Positions 57,434-64,000 of a DNA stretch of 64,000 nt are shown in pieces. A program made the translations under genes and the position numbers. This DNA comes from a bacterium. Its GTDB lineage: Bacteria; UBP4; UBA4092; JAOAEQ01. The stretch is from NCBI GenBank assembly GCA_026416715.1, contig JAOAEQ010000007.1, positions 1-64,000 of the forward strand, given 5' to 3'. Below the pieces are notes generated by a model. The model saw nothing but the letters and a program-made list of their open reading frames with translations, searched no databases and was not told the DNA's origin. The first letter of the stretch is position 1. Each line of letters begins with the position of its first letter.

Positions 57434-58456
57434 GTGAGCAAGAAAATACTGGTTACTGGTGGCGCAGGATTTATCGGTAGTAATCTGGTGTATCGTCTGG
57501 TTGAACAAGGTGAAGACGTAACCATACTCGATAATCTTTCGCGTAAAGGAACGGAAAAAAATGTTGAATGGCTTAAAGCAAAATTTGGTGATCAATGTAA
57601 GCTCATAGTAGGTGATATTCGAAATAAAGAAGTGGTTAATCAAGCGGTGCAAGGACAAGAGGTGATATTTCATCTTGCGGCACAGGTTGCAGTAACCACA
57701 TCGATTCTGAACCCACGAGAAGATTTTGAAATTAATGCACTTGGGACATTGAATATTCTTGAAGCGGCACGGATGAGTAATTGTAATCCGATACTCGTTT
57801 TTACTTCAACGAATAAGGTGTACGGTGGATTGGAAGATATTAAAGTAATTGAACAGCAAAAACGATATAGTTTTAGAGATTATCCATTTGGAATTGCCGA
57901 ATCGCGTGGGTTGGATTTTCATTCACCATATGGATGTTCAAAGGGTGCGGCGGATCAGTATGTTCGCGACTATGCACGAATGTATGGATTGCGAACCGTA
58001 GTATTTCGTATGTCTTGTATATATGGTCCACGTCAATTCGGAAACGAAGACCAGGGATGGGTTGCACATTTTATTATCTCATCGATACTGGGTAAACCGA
58101 TAACTATTTATGGCGATGGGAAACAGGTCCGGGATATTCTTTTTATCGAAGATTTAATTCGAGCATTTCAGCTTGCAGTAGCGAACATTGATATCACTGC
58201 TGGGCAGATTTATAATATCGGTGGTGGGCCAAATAACACCGTATCCGCTTGGCTCGAATTTCGTGAATATCTAGCAAAACTTCTCTGTCGGGAAATCCCC
58301 GCGAATTTTAGTGATTGGCGACCAGGTGACCAAAAAGTATATGTTAGCGATATTCGAAAAGCCCAACATGATTTGAATTGGCATCCACGAATTGAAGTTG
58401 GAGAAGGTATCGAACGGCTATACTGCTGGGTAATCGAGAATTCACATCTTTTTTAA
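57434..58456 (+). CDS. NAD-dependent epimerase/dehydratase, CDP-paratose 2-epimerase-like
   Basis: 340 residues from a GTG codon with GAGGAGGT about 10 bp upstream. Extended SDR: GGAGFIG (9-15) binds NAD, Tyr166 and Lys170 in SPYGCSK are catalytic, and STNKVYGG plus GDGKQVRDILFIEDLI closely resemble CDP-paratose/CDP-tyvelose 2-epimerase relatives. These epimerise NDP-hexoses. It ends the kinase-nucleotidyltransferase-epimerase run, so it probably makes the final activated sugar. Confidence 0.88.
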   Translation: MSKKILVTGGAGFIGSNLVYRLVEQGEDVTILDNLSRKGTEKNVEWLKAKFGDQCKLIVGDIRNKEVVNQAVQGQEVIFHLAAQVAVTTSILNPREDFEINALGTLNILEAARMSNCNPILVFTSTNKVYGGLEDIKVIEQQKRYSFRDYPFGIAESRGLDFHSPYGCSKGAADQYVRDYARMYGLRTVVFRMSCIYGPRQFGNEDQGWVAHFIISSILGKPITIYGDGKQVRDILFIEDLIRAFQLAVANIDITAGQIYNIGGGPNNTVSAWLEFREYLAKLLCREIPANFSDWRPGDQKVYVSDIRKAQHDLNWHPRIEVGEGIERLYCWVIENSHLF

Positions 58457-58527
58457 TAACAATTAACGAATATCACAACCTAAAAACCGATTGCAATAAG
58501 TCAATAAATTAAATTTGTATGTAAATT

Positions 58528-61500
58528 ATGCCGAAAAGAACCGATATTAAAAAAATTCTCATCATTGGGTCAGGGCCAATCGTTATTGGTCAAGCCTGCG
58601 AATTTGATTATTCCGGTACCCAAGGATGTAAAGCTTTGCGGGAAGAAGGATATGAAGTTGTACTGGTGAATAGCAATCCCGCAACGATTATGACTGACCC
58701 GCAAATGGGTGACCGAACCTATATTGAGCCGATAACCGCAGACATTATAGCGAAAATTATTGAACGAGAACGACCACATGCATTATTACCAACACTCGGT
58801 GGGCAAACAGGATTAAATGTCTCACTCGAACTCTATGAAAACGGAATCCTAGAACAATTCAATGTTGAGTTAATCGGGGCGAAAGCGGAAGCAATTAAAA
58901 AAGCCGAAGATCGAAGTCTCTTTAAAAAATGTATGGAAAATATTGGGTTGAAAGTACCAAAAAGTGGATTGGCATACACGGTAGAAGATGCGCTTCAGTT
59001 AGTGAAAGATATTGGATATCCAAATATTATTCGGCCAGCGTTTACTCTTGGGGGTTCTGGCGGTAGTATTGCGTATGATGAAACCGACTTCTTGGAAAAA
59101 GTCCAATGGGGATTGGCAACCAGTCCGATACATCAGGTGTTAATTGAACAATCCGTTATTGGGTGGAAGGAATTCGAACTAGAAGTTATGCGAGATATAG
59201 CGGATAACGTGGTAATTATCTGTTCGATAGAGAATTTTGACCCGATGGGAATTCACACCGGTGATAGTATCACAGTGGCTCCAGCGCAAACTTTGTCAGA
59301 TAAAGAATATCAACAGATGCGAGATGCGGCGATAGCGATTATTCGCGAAATTGGAGTAGAAACTGGTGGGTCGAATATCCAGTTTGCAGTAAATCCGGTT
59401 AACGGGGATATGGTAGCAATTGAAATGAATCCGCGTGTTTCTCGGAGTTCTGCATTAGCTTCAAAAGCTACCGGATTTCCCATTGCGAAAATAGCAGCAA
59501 AACTTGCTGTTGGTTATCGACTTGATGAGATTCCGAACGATATAACTAAGAAAACCCCAGCTTGTTTCGAGCCGACAATAGATTATTGCGTGGTGAAAAT
59601 ACCGAGGTTCGCTTTTGAAAAATTTCCAGGTGCTGAACCGATTTTGAATACACAAATGAAATCGGTCGGTGAAACCATGAGCATCGGTCGGACATTTAAA
59701 GAAGCATTACAGAAAGGAATTCGATCATTAGAAATTGGTAGATTTGGGTTCGGTGGCGATGGGCGTGGGACAATCGAGATTGAAAAAATAGTTGATAAGC
59801 TACGTATTCCTAATCCAGAACGTCTATTTTATATCCATTATGCGTTATCGCAGCGAATGAGTATCGAGAAGATACATAAATTTACGAATATTGACCCTTG
59901 GTTTCTGGCGAATCTAAAACAAATCGTTGAAATGGAACGCAAACTAGCGAAATATCGATTACCGAATAACTCGAACTCTGCGCAGGAGATTAAAGAACAA
60001 AAGGTTCCGATTATCAGCAGCGAACTATTACGAGAAGCAAAACGATATGGATTTAGCGATGTTCAACTTGCCTATTTACTGCGGAGTGATGAAGAGACTA
60101 TTCGGCAGTTTCGGAAGAAAAAACGGATTGTTCCAACTTTTAAAGTCGTAGACACCTGTGCTGCGGAATTTGAAGCTTATACACCATATTATTATTCAAC
60201 GTATGAAACAGAATCAGAAGTGAAAAAATCGGATAAGAAAAAGGTTATCATCATCGGTGGTGGTCCAAATCGAATCGGGCAGGGGATTGAGTTTGATTAT
60301 TGCTGTGTTCATGGAGTTCAGGCACTCCGTGAAGAAGGTTACGAAGCAATTATGGTCAATAGTAATCCGGAAACCGTCAGTACAGATTACGATATATCCG
60401 ACCGATTATATTTTGAACCATTAACTCGAGAAGATGTATTGAATATTATTGAAGCTGAACAACCGGAAGGAGTTATTGTTCAGTTTGGTGGGCAAACTCC
60501 TTTAAATCTCGCAATACCATTAGCCAAGGCTGGGGTGAATATACTCGGTACCTCTCCAGATAGTATCGATTTAGCTGAAGACCGGAAACGTTTTGGTGCT
60601 TTATTAACAGCATTGGATATTCCTACCCCCGAAAATGGGACTGCTCGCTCAATTGACGAAGCAATTGCGGTAGCAACCCGTATTGGATACCCCGTTATCG
60701 TTCGGCCATCCTATGTGCTTGGTGGTCGAGCAATGGAAATAGTTTACGAAGAAATCGCGTTACGAAAATATATCGAACGAGCGGTTATGGCTTCGGAAGA
60801 ACACCCGGTATTAATTGATCGATTCCTAGAAAATGCGGTGGAAATAGATGTTGATGCAATTAGTGATGGAAATCGAACGGTTATCGGTGCGATTATGGAA
60901 CATATTGAAGAAGCGGGTATCCATTCCGGAGATAGCGCGTGTGTTATTCCACCGCGATCGTTAAATTCGCTAATAATCGATACAGTTAAAGAATATACCT
61001 ATAAACTGGCAAAAGCGTTAAAGGTTGTTGGGTTAATGAATATCCAATATGCTCTTAAAGATGGGAAGGTGTATGTCCTTGAAGTCAATCCACGCGCATC
61101 GAGAACGATTCCTTATGTCAGCAAAGCTATCGGTATCCCGTTAGCCAAATATGCTACGAAAATCATGGTCGGGAAAACGCTTGAAGAACTTGGATTTACC
61201 CAGGAGAAACATTTAGATTATTTTGCTGTCAAAGAAGTCGTATTGCCATTCATTAAATTCCCGGGAGTTGATATTATTCTTGGACCAGAAATGAAATCTA
61301 CCGGTGAAGTAATGGGACTCGATACTCGATTTGGCGCTGCATTTGCAAAATCACAGATTGCAGCGGGTTCGTCGCTTCCGAAATCAGGAACCGTATTTAT
61401 TAGTGTAAATGACCCGGATAAACCGGCAATTGTTCCGATAGCGAGGAAATTAGTTGAACTTGGATTCTATCTCCGAGCAACTCGGGGTACTTATCACTAC

Positions 61501-61782
61501 CTCCAAGCGCAGGGTATACCAGTTGATTTTGTTTATAAAGTTAACGAAGGCAGCCCGAATGTAGTTGACCTCATTCATGAAGGGAAAATTAACCTGATTA
61601 TTAATACCCCGCTAGGAAAGATTTCTAAATATGACGAATTCGCAATTCGAAGAACTGCGATAACTAATCGTATTCCGGTTATTACCACTATTCCTGCAGC
61701 ATTCGCTGCAGTTGAGGGAATCCAAGCGTTACAACAGGAAGAACTTTATGTTCGATCTCTCCAAGAATACCATAGTACCTAA
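58528..61782 (+). CDS. carB: Carbamoyl-phosphate synthase large subunit
   Basis: 1084 residues (E. coli 1073). Two homologous ATP-grasp halves: the first with [17 protein letters not shown] and [10 protein letters not shown], the second with [17 protein letters not shown] and [12 protein letters not shown]. The MGS-like allosteric domain (about 940-1080) ends the protein. CarB makes carbamoyl phosphate from glutamine-derived ammonia, bicarbonate and 2 ATP for pyrimidines and arginine. The glutaminase partner carA is not adjacent. It stands alone on the plus strand. Confidence 0.97.
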   Translation: MPKRTDIKKILIIGSGPIVIGQACEFDYSGTQGCKALREEGYEVVLVNSNPATIMTDPQMGDRTYIEPITADIIAKIIERERPHALLPTLGGQTGLNVSLELYENGILEQFNVELIGAKAEAIKKAEDRSLFKKCMENIGLKVPKSGLAYTVEDALQLVKDIGYPNIIRPAFTLGGSGGSIAYDETDFLEKVQWGLATSPIHQVLIEQSVIGWKEFELEVMRDIADNVVIICSIENFDPMGIHTGDSITVAPAQTLSDKEYQQMRDAAIAIIREIGVETGGSNIQFAVNPVNGDMVAIEMNPRVSRSSALASKATGFPIAKIAAKLAVGYRLDEIPNDITKKTPACFEPTIDYCVVKIPRFAFEKFPGAEPILNTQMKSVGETMSIGRTFKEALQKGIRSLEIGRFGFGGDGRGTIEIEKIVDKLRIPNPERLFYIHYALSQRMSIEKIHKFTNIDPWFLANLKQIVEMERKLAKYRLPNNSNSAQEIKEQKVPIISSELLREAKRYGFSDVQLAYLLRSDEETIRQFRKKKRIVPTFKVVDTCAAEFEAYTPYYYSTYETESEVKKSDKKKVIIIGGGPNRIGQGIEFDYCCVHGVQALREEGYEAIMVNSNPETVSTDYDISDRLYFEPLTREDVLNIIEAEQPEGVIVQFGGQTPLNLAIPLAKAGVNILGTSPDSIDLAEDRKRFGALLTALDIPTPENGTARSIDEAIAVATRIGYPVIVRPSYVLGGRAMEIVYEEIALRKYIERAVMASEEHPVLIDRFLENAVEIDVDAISDGNRTVIGAIMEHIEEAGIHSGDSACVIPPRSLNSLIIDTVKEYTYKLAKALKVVGLMNIQYALKDGKVYVLEVNPRASRTIPYVSKAIGIPLAKYATKIMVGKTLEELGFTQEKHLDYFAVKEVVLPFIKFPGVDIILGPEMKSTGEVMGLDTRFGAAFAKSQIAAGSSLPKSGTVFISVNDPDKPAIVPIARKLVELGFYLRATRGTYHYLQAQGIPVDFVYKVNEGSPNVVDLIHEGKINLIINTPLGKISKYDEFAIRRTAITNRIPVITTIPAAFAAVEGIQALQQEELYVRSLQEYHST

Positions 61783-61977
61783 AAAGTGAGCAGAAATTCG
61801 TTACCGTTATCGCTTATACTTTGCATATTGCTGCTACTATGTGCAAAAAAATTTTAACCCTAAAACCAAAGCGTCACCAACTTTTTAGGAAATCTTAATG
61901 TCAAAATCCAAAGTTCAAAGTTTAGATTCCGTCGGTATGACTTGCAGTTTTCGTTAAATAGAAGTATATTAATTATA

Positions 61978-62871
61978 ATGAAAAATTGTAGGGGATTTTT
62001 TATAAAGAGTTATATCATATCTATATGTATTATCGGTCTCTGGGGATTAAGCGTTATAACTTATGCGGTAAATGAACCGACCAAAACCGAGATGAATCCG
62101 GCGGCAACAGACCGAGTGTTGCAGTCGTATGGCAAATTGCCAATATCGTTTATAGAAAATAAGGGTCAAATAGATACAACTGTAATATATTATGTTTCCA
62201 ACGCTTCCGGAACAATGTTTTTCACAAAAGATGCGATAGTTATGGAATTTATTAAACGAGAAAAACCACCAGAACTACCATCATCTGATACGACGATACT
62301 AATTCCGCTAGACAGGTTTGAGAGAAAACCCCCGTCATTTTCCTCATCAACTGTTCCCATAAAAGAGACCCGGTTAGTTCTCAAGAAACGGTTTCTCGGT
62401 GTTGATCAGAAATGTGAAGTAGTAGGAGAAGAAGAGTTACCTGGGAAAGTGAATATTCTTCGAGGTAGCGACCCTTCAAAGTGGAAACAGAATCTTGCTA
62501 CGTTTAGACAAATTCGATACAAGAATCTCTATTCCGGAATTGATGTTGTATATCGAGGTTCAGAGGGGAAGTTAGAGTATATCATGTATATCGCATGCGG
62601 AAAGAACCCTAACCAGATTAAATTTATTTTTGAAGGCGCAGATAATATCGAATTAAGCGAATCGGGAGATTTAATTATTAAAACCAAATTAACTGATTTT
62701 ATCGAAAAGAAACCGAATGCGTATCAGGAAAAAGATGGAAAGAAAGTTAATGTCATTAGTAAATTTATACTAGAAAAGAACCCTTTTCTCCGAAATTGTG
62801 GAATAAACGGGTATATTATTCGTGTCAAAATCGATAACTACGATAAGAACCTCCCATTAATAATTGAATAG
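61978..62871 (+). CDS. Secreted DUF7948-type protein, truncated (no SBBP repeats)
   Basis: 298 residues from ATG 61978 (an upstream ATG at 61942 is possible). A signal segment (about 9-30) precedes a domain with SFIENKGQIDTTVIYYV, FFTKDAIVMEF, YKNLYSGIDVVYRGSEGKLEY and KNPNQIKFIFEGADNIELSESGDLIIKT. This is the N-terminal domain found before SBBP/beta-propeller repeats in large surface proteins. In those, the text continues after YDxxxPLxIDP into repeats; here it stops at DNYDKNLPLIIE, 18 bp before fba. So it looks like a truncated relic or a domain used alone. No Shine-Dalgarno seen. Confidence 0.7.
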   Translation: MKNCRGFFIKSYIISICIIGLWGLSVITYAVNEPTKTEMNPAATDRVLQSYGKLPISFIENKGQIDTTVIYYVSNASGTMFFTKDAIVMEFIKREKPPELPSSDTTILIPLDRFERKPPSFSSSTVPIKETRLVLKKRFLGVDQKCEVVGEEELPGKVNILRGSDPSKWKQNLATFRQIRYKNLYSGIDVVYRGSEGKLEYIMYIACGKNPNQIKFIFEGADNIELSESGDLIIKTKLTDFIEKKPNAYQEKDGKKVNVISKFILEKNPFLRNCGINGYIIRVKIDNYDKNLPLIIE

Positions 62872-62888
62872 TTGTTTGTATTAGCTTT

Positions 62889-63923
62889 ATGAGTCTAGTA
62901 AATCTAGCAGCGATATTACAGGATGCACAACGGAATCATTATGCGGTCGGATCGTTTAATGTTGTTAATTTAGAATTTCTGCAAGCGATATTAACCGCAG
63001 CGGAACGTAAAAGGTCACCAGTCATTTTAAGTATCGCGGAAGTCCATTTTAAGTATCTGGAAAACGGATTGGCAACGCAAACGAACAAGTATGTAATTGA
63101 TTTGGAAACTATTCTGCCATTAATTCGACATGCAGCAACGCAAGCAACAGTGCCTGTAGCAATTCATCTTGACCATGGATTGAAGTTTGAGACGATAGTT
63201 CGTGCGATTCGTTGTGGATTTACATCAGTGATGTTTGATGGTTCATTATTACCTTTTGAAGAAAATATCAGACAAACCCAAGAAGTTGTAAAAATGGCGC
63301 ATGCGGTTGGGGTAACTGTAGAAGCGGAACTCGGTCATGTTGGTGGTGCGGAAGGTGGTCCCGGCGGCGAAGAAGCAGCGAAAGAGTGGTATACCAACCC
63401 AGCAGATGCTCAGCAGTTTGTTGAGCGAACTCAAGTTGATGCGTTAGCGATTGCTATTGGGAATGCGCATGGTTTATATAAACAGACTCCAAAACTTGAT
63501 TTCGACCGATTATCCGAAATCCGAAAACGAGTAACAGTTCCATTAGTATTGCACGGTGGCTCAGGGATCCCTGCAGAGGATTTTAAAAAATCAATTCAAC
63601 TTGGAATAAGTAAAATTAATTTCTATACTGAAATGTCGCGTGCTGCAGTGGATAAAACCAAGCAAATTATCAAGGAACATCCCAATATCATTAGTTTCCC
63701 GGATATTTTAATGGCGGTAAAATCAGCAGTACAAGAAGTGGTTGCAGAAAATCTTGATATTTATGGTTCGGCAGGAGTCTGCGAAAGGAGCAATACACTC
63801 TGTGCTGTTTGTGGTGCTTCATGCGGTCAATTGGGTACGAATGGTAAAATAACAGTTGACGTAAAGGAATTAACGAAACTTGTTGCTCGGGTTACAGAGG
63901 AAATTTTAAATACAAAGTCGTAA
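62889..63923 (+). CDS. fba: Class II fructose-bisphosphate aldolase
   Basis: 344 residues. Zinc ligands and active site: HLDHG (His93, Asp95, His96), VEAELGHVGG, AIAIGNAHGLYK and VLHGGSGIP. It splits fructose 1,6-bisphosphate (or a related ketose bisphosphate, since KbaY/GatY share these motifs). The C-terminus is about 50 residues longer than the short aldolases and holds Cys298, Cys305, Cys308 and Cys312 (CAVCGASCGQ), a possible metal or redox site. No good Shine-Dalgarno precedes the ATG. Confidence 0.92.
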   Translation: MSLVNLAAILQDAQRNHYAVGSFNVVNLEFLQAILTAAERKRSPVILSIAEVHFKYLENGLATQTNKYVIDLETILPLIRHAATQATVPVAIHLDHGLKFETIVRAIRCGFTSVMFDGSLLPFEENIRQTQEVVKMAHAVGVTVEAELGHVGGAEGGPGGEEAAKEWYTNPADAQQFVERTQVDALAIAIGNAHGLYKQTPKLDFDRLSEIRKRVTVPLVLHGGSGIPAEDFKKSIQLGISKINFYTEMSRAAVDKTKQIIKEHPNIISFPDILMAVKSAVQEVVAENLDIYGSAGVCERSNTLCAVCGASCGQLGTNGKITVDVKELTKLVARVTEEILNTKS

Positions 63924-63973
63924 TAATAAAAAAACTGAATTTACATGAGAGTTATAATATTGTCGTAACATTT

Positions 63974-64000
63974 ATGGCAAAAATATCTTTTGGAACATCT
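63974..64000 (+). CDS. Phosphoglucomutase/phosphomannomutase, N-terminal start only
   Basis: Nine codons, MAKISFGTS, run off the right edge. The opening KISFGTSG(W)R is typical of alpha-D-phosphohexomutases. Too short for certainty, but no other family commonly begins this way. Confidence 0.5.

Overview
The window reads as chromosomal DNA of an uncultivated, AT-rich (roughly 35-40 % GC by eye), diderm bacterium. The diderm call rests on LptB, an MsbA-like exporter, a Wzx flippase with three glycosyltransferases, and several proteins with export signals. Iron regulation (Fur and a DtxR-FeoA fusion with FeoB), a zinc-type HemB, HPr kinase and long-form HPF also point to a free-living bacterium. 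I cannot name the phylum from sequence alone. The first 17 bases are a Tn5/Nextera mosaic-end remnant, so the left edge is an assembly or read end inside a 23S rRNA gene. The right edge cuts a gene after nine codons.

Layout. 1-620: 3' part of 23S, 5S and a terminator. 0.8-8.3 kb: a large secreted GH18-like protein, an apparently exported Pcm, a small secreted W-rich repeat protein with its own promoter and terminator, and a RACo-type [2Fe-2S]/ASKHA protein. 8.3-11.9 kb: fur-feoB-dtxR/feoA. 12.1-20.6 kb: rpoBC on the minus strand, not attached to rplJL, both with Cys-containing insertions. 21-26 kb: hemB, a two-domain M16 peptidase and two membrane proteins. 26.6-32 kb: polysaccharide operon (wzx and three GT4 enzymes, minus strand). 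32-35 kb: a PilO-like protein, aroQ and aroB. 35-41.4 kb: O-antigen-type permease, deacetylase, lptB-hpf-hprK and a degenerate GpmI homologue. 41.5-48.6 kb (minus): a GT-C-like membrane protein, LivJ-type lipoprotein, ABC exporter, Eis-like acetyltransferase and secreted hydrolase; then tRNA-Arg(ACG). 48.8-53.6 kb (plus): TrpF-like protein, overlapping cytosolic glycosidase-like protein, threonine dehydratase and an unknown. 53.8-58.5 kb: radical SAM protein, GHMP sugar kinase, GalU-type nucleotidyltransferase and a CDP-paratose-2-epimerase-like SDR, which look like a sugar-activation route. 58.5-64 kb: carB, a truncated DUF7948-type protein, fba and the start of a phosphohexomutase.

Most of the window is ordinary housekeeping and envelope biology. 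No phage, CRISPR array, toxin-antitoxin pair or insertion sequence was seen. The best leads for something undescribed are: an intact GpmI homologue that has lost six of seven metal ligands and the catalytic serine but keeps the phosphoglycerate-binding residues; a TrpF-fold protein without the catalytic cysteine, translationally coupled to a cytosolic glycosidase-like protein; Cys-rich insertions in both RpoB and RpoC; and a short hairpin repeat found twice.
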